From: Atherinomorus stipes
Lineage: Eukaryota > Chordata > Actinopteri > Atheriniformes > Atherinidae
Length of the DNA: 64,000 nucleotides
NCBI GenBank assembly: GCA_023101725.1
Contig: JALJCO010008621.1
Coordinates: 1,967,001-2,031,000, forward strand
Reading direction: 5' to 3'
Part shown: positions 34,864-46,200 of the stretch, in pieces
Layout: every line of letters begins with the position of its first letter
How positions within the stretch are numbered: position 1 is the stretch's first letter
The notes under the pieces: model-generated
Database searches by the model: none
What the model was told of the DNA's origin: nothing
The model's input: the letters and a program-made list of their open reading frames with translations, nothing else
Position numbers and translations under genes: made by a program

Positions 34864-36550
34864 CATGCTCATGGCCGATTCTCAATATTTGTACTTGTGT
34901 GCTCGTGGACTCGTGAAACGTCATCACCCGCGGTCCAAGTCATTTTCCATTAAAAAGTTCACATCTCGGCAAGTACGTTGGAAATCCCTGGATGAGAACT
35001 TCCTCCGCCCATTTTACCGAGTGCATCAGAGGAGGCTCGTGCGTACTTGGCCAGACATCCAGAATGCACCACGCACACGTGCAGCGTTTGGCAGCCCCAA
35101 ACCTGAGCAATCATTCCTATTCTTTACTGTTCTTGGCCTTTTATCTGCAGCTCTTTCTCTCGCATTTCTCTCACAGGTGTTTTTGATCATATAATTATGA
35201 CTTGATTGCCTGTTTGGATTAATGTGCTTATGCATTTGAAATAAATATAATTTACACTTTGGGGAAAAAACAACAAAAAACATCCACTTAGTATAATTGC
35301 TTTGGAGATGTTACTGTATTTTAATTGTTTTTATTTGTTTCAGTTAGGTCTGTAACGGTATGTGTATTTGTGTCGAACTGTTCGGTACACTACTCTCAGG
35401 TCAGCGTGACCCTGTACTGAACTGTCGGGTGCAGGATTTCTTTATTTAGCTCTTTATTGTTTCATTGAGTTTTTGCGTGCCAACGGACATAATTGTGTGA
35501 CGGACTGTTTAATCTTCGCCTCCAGCTGGTGCAGCGCGTTTACCATCCTGTACAACTCCTTACAACATGTCATGTAAGCTAGTTTAGCTAGAAAGCGCCC
35601 ATTAAGCCTCAAGTCCCCATCTGGGATCACCTTGGTTTTGACGGTTTTGAGAAGAGGGAGGAGAAAAAAAAAAAGAAAAAAGGCAGAAAACGCAAAAGCA
35701 GCATGCTGACTCGGTCGGGTATGTACTCAGAAACGTTTCCAACATAATGCATCTAAAGCGACACCACACAAGTTTGAATGTTACTGTTACGACTAAAAAA
35801 AAACGACTAATTTAGCGCAAACACATGTAAAGACAGCAGTATGTTGCTTATTTATGCATTTTTTTTATTCAGGCAATCTGAACAGAAGAGTAACCTGCTG
35901 TGATGTTTAGTTTTTGCGATGAGGATGAGTGAAATGAAAGTTGTTTGTGTTAAATGCTGCTCTTAAAACTCAAATGGTGAGGTGAAAGCATGCTTCTTTT
36001 TTTCATTGAAAAGTGTAAAGAAAAAGAGAAAAAACAGCAGGATTTTATTTTTAAATATTTTCTTTATTTATGGTTATTTTTTTCTCATTCAAACAATATG
36101 GCAGACAAACAAACAAAACAAACAGCTTTGATGTTAAATTTTAGTGAACTTGTTGATAAAAACATATTTGTATTTTTTTTCCATTAGCTACATACTGAAA
36201 AAAAAAAAAAAAAAACGAACCGTGACTTGCGTACCGAGGTATACACCGAACTGGGATTTTTGTGTACCATTACAGCCCTAGTTTCAGTACATCCCCACAA
36301 CAATAAATAACAAAACAACTGTAGAATAATACAAAATTATTTTCATGTTGACAGGCATCCTTTGCTCAGTTGCTGCACACCGTTGGTGGTGATGTCACAA
36401 GTTTGTGTTGCCCCAATCCGTCAAGTAGGTGGAGTCCGCATTTGTGAGCTCCACAAGTGTGGACTTCCAGTACATACCCACAAGTCTGTACGCACAAGTA
36501 TATGAGTATGAAGTACACAAACTAGGAATTGAAAAATGGCCCATGTCTCA
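34864..36550. mobile_element. Older TIR element hosting a nested hAT
   Basis: The left end tggccgattctcaatatttg (34872) and the right end aactaggaattgaaaaatgg (ending about 36540) are imperfect inverted repeats. Subterminal gtacttgtg- and acaagtatatg-like motifs also mirror each other. Flanks catgctca (34864-34871) and catgtctca (36542-36550) look like an 8-bp hAT-type duplication with a one-base insertion. A 114-codon open frame inside (34850-35194) has no recognisable domain. Confidence 0.6.
35345..36280. mobile_element. 936-bp hAT element with perfect 8-bp target duplication, nested
   Basis: The ends taggtctgtaacggta and taccattacagcccta are inverted repeats matching at 14 of 16 positions. 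The 8-bp direct repeat gtttcagt lies at 35337-35344 and 36281-36288. Subterminal cggtacac / gtataccgaac-type motifs fit the fish hAT group with 'tagggctgtaacggta' ends. No transposase domain. An A-run of about 18 occurs near 36199-36216. Confidence 0.9.
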
Positions 36551-37432
36551 ATAACTGTAGTCACTGAAAGGTGGCCGGTCAGCTGTGAGTGGCTCCAACC
36601 GATCAGGACTTGAGGGTGGAAGAGCAACAAGTCAATCAGGAGTAGTTGGCGGTGGCACAACAATCCCTGATGTTGTCTGGTGCAGACCTCTCGTGGTTTA
36701 TGGCAATGATGTGAATCACCTGCTCACACCTAATCAGTCTCTATCCCAGGCCAGGAAATGGAGACGTAACACACCTATGGCCCGTTTAACTGATATGCTT
36801 GTCTTTGGACTCTGGGGGGAAATGGAGCAACAGCAGGGCACCCTCTCAGGTACACAAAAAAATCAAAAGAAGTATGCATTATTTCTATTGTTTGGCCGTG
36901 AAAGCCTGATGTATTGTGCTATGTTAATGGCTTTAGCCATTCCGGAAGTGCTGGTTGTAAAGATAAATGTCAAAGGTAAACAGCAGAGGCAGAAAAATAC
37001 TTTTATGACCTTAAAAGACACACACTTAACATGAGAGGAGGTTGTGATTCATCAAAATACACAAAAATGCCTCTAGTCTTTTTATCCATTGTTTTGGAAA
37101 ATGCACAAGTTGTTTTTCCCCCTCTGGATTATTGAGCTTTTAACATTTTACTGTACAAACCCCATGGTGCACAACCACCTATGGTCTACGGACACAAAGG
37201 AATTCAATTCAATAAGTAATTCTTGTTACTGGTCGTATTATGCAGCATAACTTTGAAAGGTCAACAGCCTATATTGTAACTCCCTTATGGCGATCAGGCC
37301 TGCAGTGATTTTTTAAAATGAATTTTGAAGATGGTTTGAGGAAAACACCATTATATCAGCTGGCTCAATATATTATACAGTCTCCCAGTAGCTGCAAACT
37401 GGTGGAACACTGCTTATTACACACTTAAAATA
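36551..37432. other. Stretch with an unassigned 149-codon open frame
   Basis: The open frame at 36585-37034 (plus strand) starts MSGSNRSGLEGGRATSQSG and is the longest frame here not explained by a transposon. I recognise no domain, no splice context and no upstream promoter. It starts 35-45 bp after the end of the TIR element at 34864-36550. It may be chance, or part of an unrecognised mobile element. The remaining sequence holds nothing recognised. Confidence 0.25.
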
Positions 37433-38255
37433 CACTGCCCGGCAAAAAAGTGCAAAAAAAAAGGAAATTTCATTTTGTGGCCGCTGCTTTGATTGCGGAG
37501 ATTGCTGTGTTTAGAAGCTTCTGCAATGTCACAGATTTTTTGCATCCTGTTGCATAATTTTTCACAAGATCTTGATGATGATTGTAGAGTCTGACCACAG
37601 CCACCAAGTTAATGGGGTTAGGTTGGACTTGTGGGGGCAAATTGTGAAAATGATGTTGATGTTGACCATTTACAATCTGGCGATAATTTGGCACGGTCAT
37701 TTGGAATATGGCCGGCATAGGAAAGAAACATCCATTGATGGAATAACCTGGTATTAGTATATTAGGTATAGCTGACCTATTATCTGAGCTCATACTGTTG
37801 CTGAACCTGGACCTGAGCACTGCAGCAACCCCAGATCATCACACTGCCCCCCAGGCTCATACAGTAGCACTAGGCATGATGCTGCATCACTTCATCTGCC
37901 TTTCCGGCCACATTTCTTCCTGGAAGACGATGGTCCACTATCCTTCCAGTTTTTCATAAGCGTTGGACTGTTCTGAACCCAGTTTTAGTAGTTTCTGCAT
38001 CTCATTAGATGTTTTCACCTCTTGATGCCAATGATTTGACCCTTCTCAAACAGACTAACATCTTTTCCAAGACCACGGATGTGTCTTTCCACATGGTTGT
38101 TTAGGAAATGAGAAGCAACTCATTGCACCAGTTGGGGTTAAATAACTTGTTGCCAGCTGAGTGATAATCGCCCATGCAGTAATTATCCAATAGGAGGCTC
38201 GTACCTATTTGTTTAGTTAAATCCAGGTGGCGACTTTTTTTTTGGCCAGGCAATG
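37433..38255 (-). mobile_element. Tc1-like element, copy A, with C-biased micro-deletions
   Basis: The ends cactgcccggc and ggccaggcaatg are inverted repeats flanked by TA (37431-37432 and 38256-38257). It is the same family, in the same orientation, as 59519-60418. On the minus strand a decayed transposase is visible: a helix-turn-helix-like start near 38080-37950, then (after an internal deletion common to both copies) the catalytic half ending with PNPINLVAVVRLYNHHQDLV near 37560-37620, the counterpart of the SPDLNPIENLW region. Between about 37490 and 37790 it lacks many single C residues present in copy B. Confidence 0.8.
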
Positions 38256-41200
38256 TACGTGTAAAGTCACAATAAATATGGGTTTTGAGTTTTTTACACC
38301 ACAAAAATATGAGTTAATAATCACCCAGCCAAATTTGAATGATTAAAAACATCTCTAAGCATATAAAATTAGGTATCAAAATAATGAAAACAATATAATT
38401 TTCTCTGAAACGCTGGGGGTGTGTCCGCTGGAGGCACTGAAACCACGCCCACACGCAGGAGCGTTCCCGTAAACTATTGCTTACTAGTATAGCCTAGCCA
38501 AATAATGTTAGGCAATCAATAGGCTAAATAATATGGAACAAAGTATATTCTGACACTTTACCTAATATATTTGTCTGTATAGCCACAGATTTATCTAGCA
38601 CGCATCCCCTGCTCTGCACTGTTATGATACATTATCTTTATGACTTACTTTATCATTCACTTATAGGCTACTTCTTGAACCGCTAATGACAGGAGTGATA
38701 GCATTTGTGTCTAAGTGTTTAGTGGATGGTAAACTCCTGTAAAGGCACCATCAGCAATATGAGACTACATAAAAGTAACAGTATCCATTTTCAGTCAACT
38801 ACTTCATTTCACCAATACTCTACTGTAAGTAGAATGAATGAATGAACAAACGAGTACTATTGTCCTTTGAGTATTGGCGAAATGAAGTTTTGCTTCAGAT
38901 AATACCTTATTTAGTGGCCCACTTTTGCTGCTCAGTCCCTCCCATTATATATGCCAGAGGGCAACTCAACAAAATATTGTCTGAAGGACTCAAAGTGATG
39001 TTACACATTACCTTGGCAGGTGAGAGAGAACCACAAGCTCCCAGTCCGGTCACCAACCAAAGCAGCCCTCCAGACACTACATGACCCGCCTCCCAGAAGT
39101 TGTGCTGTCAGTATTTTGCATGATTTTTTTGTTTTTTGTTTTTTTGTTTTGTTTTTTCATTTGTTTATTTTTGGACAAAAACAACACAAAATACAAAACT
39201 TACCCTGTCTAACAGGGTTCAACAACTAACTATAACAAGCAATTTAACCCAAATATAAGTAAAAAAAAAACCAACCGTTGTTTAAAGCGGTCCTGGTCTA
39301 ATGGCAAGCTGCTCTAACGATGACCAGCTGCCCTAAGTGAGCATTAGCGGCTTGTTTAAGTTGCAGAGCCTCAGGCGGAAGGCAGACGATGCCACCAATT
39401 GCAGGGGGGCAATGGCACAGTTAGCCAGGTGGGGGGGAGTCCAGAGATGGCCAATCACCTAAATACAATCAAACACAGACATTTACATTCATGCACAAGG
39501 CCTGGCCTGGGGCTGTAACAAGGACTGAGAAGCTAAATTAATTCACAGGTCAAGCAGCTGTTTTAAATATGATCTTCTCTCACTTTAATCACTGTGCCAT
39601 GTTTTATACAAACATACAACCTAAGTCTCTGTGGCCCAGGAAGGATTACAGCATTAAAACAAGAGTAACTGGTAGTTTTGCTGCAGCACAAAGTCAACCA
39701 CAACCCCAAATCAGAAGCTGGGGCAAAAGTTGGAAAAGTTATTAGTATATCTATATTTTAATTATCTTGATTTGTATTTCTCTCCCTCTGCCCAATACAA
39801 ACCAGTTCAAGCAATCTGGAGGGATTTCAGTCCAGCTATGCAGGTCCAAGCTAGACAACTGTGATCTTGGATCCATTACAGCAGAGCTGTTATTCATCAA
39901 TACCTCATATAAAAACATGGGCAAAGGGATGTAGTACCATGAACGGCTCTGTTCCTGTCCAAACAGACTCTTGGAGAGGGGCTATCTATGATTTGTGGAC
40001 CACTGATCCATCAGCTGTCTGCAAATATTTTGGAAATCACTAGTATAATAAACAGCTGATGTGTCTCATGAAAATTATTTGGTAACCAAGTGAAAACAAA
40101 TGTCCATCACCACATCAGTGCAAGGTCTTACTGTAGTTCCTCAGCCATTTTTTTAAACTGCACCTAAAGCCATCTTTTGATACATGGGAAACTGCATGAG
40201 ACATTTGTTCATTTAAAAAAATGTAGATTGTGCAAAAAGCTTTTTGCATTTTGGAAAATTAAGTGATCAGTGATCAAAAAGTATTTCCTCTGTAGTGCTA
40301 TACAAGATGTGTCATTTGTTTGTCTCCATTAGGATCTTAAAGATGATGCCAATTTTACAATGTACCATTCTCAAAGGTGGTAATCTTTAACCCTTTTATG
40401 ATTCTCAGTGTACGAGACAGGGGCAAGACCTGGATAACACTGATGTCAGTGATGAACAAAGGCTTATTACTGATGCTTGTTATAACAGGCTAAAACAATG
40501 GTGACCAAGGCTTAGCTGTAATAGACAGAGGGAAAAGTCAGAGGAGTTGGACAAAAAAGTATTAGTGGGTACTAGAGAGAAGAAACAGCAGGTGAGGAAA
40601 ATGGTTTATTCTTATGGAAAGACAAGAAGACGAGTTGGGGTTATAGGAGCAATAACAAGTCCACTTCTCCAGTGTATGTGGTGTCATTTTGATTTCCCAG
40701 CACAGGAAATGTTTTTTTTTTCTCTGTGACATGGCAAATTTCATGGTTGCCTGTTCCTGTCTAAGTCTGCATGCTGATATGCAGGAAGGTGGAAGCAGTA
40801 CTTTTAAAATGAGCAGAATTTTGCTATTTTGTCTACACGGTAGCATGTAGGTTTTAGCGTTCCTGTGTTGGTTGAGCAACAGATTACTGAAACACAATAT
40901 TTTACTAATTATTTATCTGATTTTGTAATCCCTGATAATCCACCTTTTGAACATTAGCTGTGAAATCCAACTTCAAGGTGCTTAAGCAACCTTTACGCTG
41001 TAGAGACGATAGGGTGATGCAGTCAGTGCAAACATCTCTGAAGCGTACACCGTTATTTACCCTTTTCCAGCAGTTTGAACAAACTGTCCCCAATGATCAG
41101 CTCACCATTTCAATAGGATTCTTCCTCTCAAATTAACTCCAGCAGATAATTGACTGTTCTGATCAATCATCCCAGTTAAGTGGAATAAGCCTGATCCATA

Positions 41201-43687
41201 CACACCCCAAGAGATCCCAAGTCTCTGCCCATCATGACACATGATGCTTTCAATATGTTGTGATGTATGTTGCTGCTGTTTTCAGCTTTTTTTCTTCATT
41301 TTCTGAACACTTTATTAGCAATACAGTACAATTGCCTGTTGATGTAGTTATCAACCATTTATGAGGCAGAAGTGCCGCACATTCAACTTCACAGACTGAG
41401 AGTCAAAGCTTCCAGTTCATGTTCACATAAAAAAAGAAGAAAAAAAAGGAAAAATCCTGACCTGACATTCACCACAGTGTAATTGTCAGGTGCCTTCTAA
41501 AATGGCTGATATTTCATTGCAACTCCTTCAAAGAAAATCATAGTTGAAATAGTTTTGTGGATTGAATTGTCTTGTGGAGGAGACAGGTCAGAAAGAAATG
41601 TCAAGGCTGGTAGGGCTTGAGCAAAAGGTTGTGATAAACACTGTACAAGTGGAATAAAGCAGACGTTAAGGTGGTTGGACCAGTATAATTGACTGACAGT
41701 TTATCTATAAAGACACTGGGTAGTGTAAACAATAAAATAATCTATTTGTATTAGATACATTTACAAATTCAATTACTGTTATCCTGAGTACATTGTTTTC
41801 TTTGTCGGGTGCTTATCACGAAAATAATTGACAGACGCTGTATTTTGTATTGCCATATGGGTGTGCCTTAACTATTTAAACAGGACATCCCATTGCCTGT
41901 GCAAATACAGTTCTCACAAAACACATTGAGGAGGTTTCAAAGCAAACATGCAGCTATAAAAGTATAACAGTCTCAAACTTGTGTACAAATGTTTGAGTAC
42001 TGAATACTTCAACAGGAAACACAGTCACGTTTATAATTAAAAGTAGAAAAAGTTAGTAACAACAAAGATATATAGCCAGTCATAAACATAAAAATGATTC
42101 TGCAAAAAAAAACAGTCATTGGAACTGATTTAATATGCCAGTTATTACACTGTTGATGTAATTCACTGTGCATAAAGATTGATACCTCTGTGACTGTATG
42201 AAGCAGCATCACAGCATAATGCAAAAGCAAGTTCTGTATGCAAATGTTTTCTCTTTTTTTCCTTACTTCATCAATCCAGGTATGTGACCCCAGAGACCCT
42301 CCGTAACTAAGAAACAAAATTATTGCCCTTTAGAAAATTTACTGAATTCTCAACAGCACAAAGGTCTGCTTTCACAGACTTTGGAGATATACAAAATATA
42401 ACAACAATATGTGTGCTTGTAAATAAAAGGCTGAGTCTGCAGAAACACAACAGCTCAGCACCTTTACAGCAAACTGGTTGTTTCTCTGGTTTGAAAGATT
42501 CTTGCTTTTCTTTTAGAGACACACTGGGCAGCTCCAGTCTGGGCCGATGGAATGTCTGATTGGGATATAAGGATGTGAGTAAAGGGGATGAGGGATGACT
42601 TTAGGTAATGCTAAAAGAGGATTATTGCTACTTATCTTATATTTCTGCCTCATGGGTTCTCTGTACCTCACTCACAATATCTTCCACTTAACTACTGTTA
42701 TTTTTCTGTAATTGACTGCAGGGGAAAACAATATTTATTTTTGTTTTTATCCATTTTCCCCTTCATAATTTCTGTCGGTTCATAATAAGAAATATAGAGG
42801 CGTGAAAAGAGAGAAAGGTTGCGAATTTGGGCAAAAGCTCATATTAAACAGCTCAAAGAACTGGAGGAATGGGAGACTTAAAAGAGAAGGCTGAATGCAA
42901 GCCAGAAAGATGGGCAACTAACCATAACTGATGACATGAACCCTCAGCTTCCATAGAGCTCCCCAGAGTTCCCCTGGATGGAGAGTAAATAGCTGGCTGT
43001 CACACAAGGTAATCACTTGGGAGTACCTCTTCGTATAAGTTATTCTCTTCCATCCACAGCTCACAGTAAATGTGAATTTAGAAAATATTGTTTGACACAG
43101 CTTGCTTGGTTTGGTTCTGCAGTAGGTTGAACATGTTGAACAATGATGACAATTTTAGATAAAGAAATCACAACATTTGAAGACAAAGTAGAGAAAGAAA
43201 ACAATTTCAGGGAAAACAGTGTAGATAATGCTCGTGGAAAGACGATTCATGTTGGTATGTATGGTGGCGACGGTCCTGCAGGAGAAGTTATTTTCTTTCA
43301 TTTAACCAGTTGAAAAACTTTTATAGCAAAAAGAGATGGTTGCAGTGAAATGCATCCTGCAAAGTGCTTTGAGGGGAACTTGTTTGGTGCAACCTGTCTT
43401 CCAGTGATGCAAAAGCTTTCTGTTTGATAAAAAAAAAAGGGTTTAATTATATTCATTCTCGGCCCTTTTTGTGAACAAGGAAATAAACAAGCCTAGTCTC
43501 ATCTACCTGCACAAACAGCATCATCTGTTGGTTGTACCTTTATAACATGGAAAGAGAGATTGAAAAAGAAAAACAGCATAATATCTGTTTGCATAATATC
43601 AAGTACTGTAGCCAGTTGGCAAGCTTGCAGCAGTGATGTCATAGTGATTTAGTTTATCTTAATGGTCATTTTGCCCTGAACTGTTTA
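38256..43687. other. Long non-genic stretch with one hairpin
   Basis: Apart from the 38801-38888 inverted repeat and small homopolymers (T-rich 39123-39157, A-run 39261-39270) no known element or gene is recognised over about 5.4 kb. Short open frames have no recognisable domains. Confidence 0.4.
38801..38888. repeat. 20-bp inverted repeat with 48-nt loop
   Basis: Arms acttcatttcaccaatactc (38801-38820) and gagtattggcgaaatgaagt (38869-38888) are reverse complements with one mismatch. The loop contains gaatgaatgaatgaac. It could be a very short fold-back element or a structured transcript. No coding. Confidence 0.85.
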
Positions 43688-43760
43688 CAACAACAATAAT
43701 AATAATAATAATAAATTTAATTAAAAAGCACCTTACAAAACACCCAAGCATCCTGTACGT
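43688..43760 (-). mobile_element. LINE/SINE 3' tail, minus strand, with (AAT)n
   Basis: An (aat) array (43692-43715) is followed by ttaattaaaaagcaccttac. On the minus strand this is a 'gtgctttttaattaaat' type LINE terminus and simple-repeat tail. The body upstream is not recognised. Confidence 0.45.
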
Positions 43761-44068
43761 GGGAACAATTAACAGTCAGGTAAAAGTTTTTTAAAATATT
43801 TTCATAAATAAACACTCATTTTTAACTGTGAAAACAGGGATTTAGAGCAACACATCCCATCCTGTTTTAGTCTCAGCACTCAGACACAAAAGAATTAAAT
43901 TCTGAAAAACATGTCATGTATGAGATTAAGAAATATGAAAAATCTAAGGAAACAGTACCTTGTCAAAAACCAAAACAAAATCCCTCTAACTTCTAACGGC
44001 ATTTAAATATGTTCAAACAAGATGCAATGAACAAAGACCTCCAAGAATGAACAGCGACAAATCAATTA
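43761..44068. other. Possible 3' UTR of the adjacent LINE
   Basis: Nothing recognisable. By position it could be the 3' UTR of the minus-strand LINE at 44069-44990, with the tail at 43688-43760 as its end, but I cannot show continuity. Confidence 0.3.
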
Positions 44069-44990
44069 TCATTTTTGAGTGATAAAATATAAATTCTTCA
44101 ACTTCAACATCAATTTATGTCGAGTGGGCATCCTCACGGCCTGGTGGAAAAAGCTGTCTCTGAGCCTGCTGGTTCTGGCCCAGAGACTCTGCAGCCTCCT
44201 CCCCGATGGCAGCAGGCTGAAGACACTGTGGGCGGGGTGGGTGGGGTGACCTGCGATTCTGTTGGCTCTGCAGGTGAGGTGGGAGTGGTGAACGTCCATT
44301 AGAGAAAGGAGGGGGATACCGAAGATCTTCCCAGCTCCCTTCACGGTGCGCTGCAGGGTCTTGCGGCAGGCTGTGGTGCAGGACTCCGTACCGCACGGTG
44401 ATGCTGCTGGTCAGGATGCTCTCCATGGTGCCCCTGTAGAAGTAGTGCATGATGGGAGACGGGGCTCTTGCTCTTCTCAGTTTCCGCAGGAGGTAGAGTC
44501 GTTGTTGGGCCTTCTTGGCCCAGGATGTGGTGTTGGTGTCCCAGGACAGGTCTTGGGAGATGTGGACACCCAGGAACTTGGTGCTGCACCCGCTCCACCT
44601 CAGCACCGTTGATGATCAGTGGAGCATGCTGGACAGGCTCTCTCCTGAAGTCTACCACCATCTCCTTTGCCTTCTCCACATTCAGATGTTGATGGATGTC
44701 CATGCACTTCATGACCAGGCGGCTCACCTCACTCCTGCATTTTGTCTCATCGCTGTTGTTGATGAGACCCACCACGGTCGTTTCATCTGCGAACTTAATG
44801 AAGAGGTTGGAGCTGAATGTTGGAGTGCAGTCGTGGGTCAGCAGAGTGAAGAGGAGGGGGCTCAGCACTCATCCTTGGGGGGCCCCCCATGTTCGGCGTG
44901 ATAGTGCTGGAGGTGTTGCTGCCGATCAGAGCAAACAGAGTACAACAATGAATGGTGAATAAAAAGAGTTCAGTTCCACTCATATCGTTG
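44069..44990 (-). pseudogene. Rex1/L2-type LINE reverse transcriptase carboxyl half, broken
   Basis: On the minus strand, successive frames carry a recognisable ORF2: NTSSTITPNMGGP (about 44880-44925), then VLSPLLFTLLTHDC and KFADETTVVGLINNSDE, NLNVEK-like HLNVEKAKEMVVDFRREP, then (frameshift near 44600) STKFLGVHISQDLSWDTNT and KKAQQRLYLLRKLRRA, then (frameshift near 44390) RTVKGAGKIFG-like sequence and HPAHSVFSLLPSGRR with SRLRDSFFHQAVRM. This is the palm, thumb and carboxyl end of Rex1/Babar-like enzymes. Lesions: a TGA stop (plus-strand 44869-44871) where a cysteine codon is expected in 'PQGCVLSP', at least two frameshifts, and the catalytic FADD box changed to FADE (44781-44792). Endonuclease and amino half are missing. 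It lies on the same strand as the Penelope-like remnant next to it, probably by chance. Confidence 0.85.
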
Positions 44991-45340
44991 ACGGTATGCA
45001 ATTCACCTGTGAGCAATCATCTGGCAAAGCATTCTGGGAATGGTAGTTTTTAAAGACTGAGGCATGGAGGCCTTTTTAAGATGCTTAAGGAGAATGTGCA
45101 TGGGTGGACAATCAATACAATCAATCAAGAAGTCACTTTGAGAAGAGTAGCAGAAAAATCACTTATTTGTAAATGTGGTTTAGGTACAATAACTCTGGAT
45201 AACAATTCCCCAAATCAACAATACAATTACAATAATAGAACTGAGAGGCTAAGGAAGGGAATCAGGCTAAGGCCATCATAAACCATAGACAACTGGTACT
45301 ACAAAAAGCAGTGGCTACAAGAACAAGGAGAAATCCTGAA
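44991..45340. other. Spacer between LINE and Penelope-like remnants
   Basis: No frame similarity. On the minus strand it could be the 3' untranslated part of the Penelope-like element, since the GIY-YIG frame ends at 45341. Confidence 0.3.
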
Positions 45341-46200
45341 TTACAACATCACACTCATATCAAAATCTTCATTGAGGCCTGTAGGTTGAAGAGCGTTTAA
45401 GGTATCAATCCAGAAAAGTTCCCTTTGACATAATTTTAAATCCATATCTTCTTCTCTTGGCAATATAATATGTTCAATGCCCTGAAACCGTAAGGAAGAG
45501 ACTGGATGAGAGGCCACATTGAAGTGACGGGCAACAGGATAATTGGCATCATGATGTCTGATGGAGCTTTTATGCTCACTGATTCTTTGTTTCAGCATCC
45601 GTGTTGTTTTACCAATGTAAATTTTATCACATGGACATTTTATAAGGTAGATAACATTTGCTGTACTACATGTGATAAAGCCCTTAAAAGAAAAGCTTTT
45701 GCCTGATCTAGGGTGTCTAAAAACAGAAGTTCTCCATGTGTTGTGACACTAAGCACAATGTCCACATGGGTAGTTCCCATCCTTAAGAGAAGCTAACAGT
45801 TTGCAAAGGCCTTACTGGATGTTAGCCCGTACCACCTTATTGCGCAGGTTTGGGCCCCTTCTATAGACGAAGAGAGGGGGATCCTTAAATTGCTGGGCTA
45901 ATGTAGGGTCAGAGGTCAAAATAGGCCAATATTTTAAGATGATATTTTTGGCTATATATGCCTACGGAGTATATGTACTTTGGCGGTCTCTTGTCTTTTT
46001 TGATACATTTTTGTAAAAGGTCAGACCGAGTTTTGGAGAATGCAACTTGGAAGGCATCCTCCAAACACTGTGCAGGGTAACCTCTTGCCAGGAAACAGTT
46101 TTTAATGGCCACAGCTTTGTCAATGAAATCCACATCTGAATGACAAATACGTCTTAATTTATAGAACTGACTTTTAGGTAAACATTGACAGGTTGACATT
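45341..46200 (-). pseudogene. Penelope-like element: RT end, linker and GIY-YIG endonuclease
   Basis: On the minus strand, 46199-45909 reads LPKSQFYKLRRICHSDVDF and FLARGYPAQCLEDAF, the end of a Penelope-like reverse transcriptase. It continues with SDPTLAQQFKDPPLFVYRRG and NLRNKVVRAN, then the CxxC linker (YPCGHCAxC), then NVIYLIKCPCDKIYIGKTT and LKQRISEHKSSI, a GIY-YIG nuclease with both signature strands. The end holds QRELFWIDTLNAL and PTGLNEDFDM, including the glutamate expected in the active site. In-frame stops occur near 45825 and after the CGHCA segment, plus shifts, so it cannot encode an active protein. The palm core of the RT is absent. The Neptune-like subgroup is likely from the CxxC linker but not proven. 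Confidence 0.85.

Noticed and set aside
34850..35194. 114-codon frame with a hydrophobic end, possible membrane protein
   Set aside because: It lies across the end and interior of a nonautonomous TIR element and has no recognisable domain.
44115..44901. Plus-strand open frames over the LINE remnant (up to 128 codons)
   Set aside because: They are shadows of the minus-strand reverse transcriptase.
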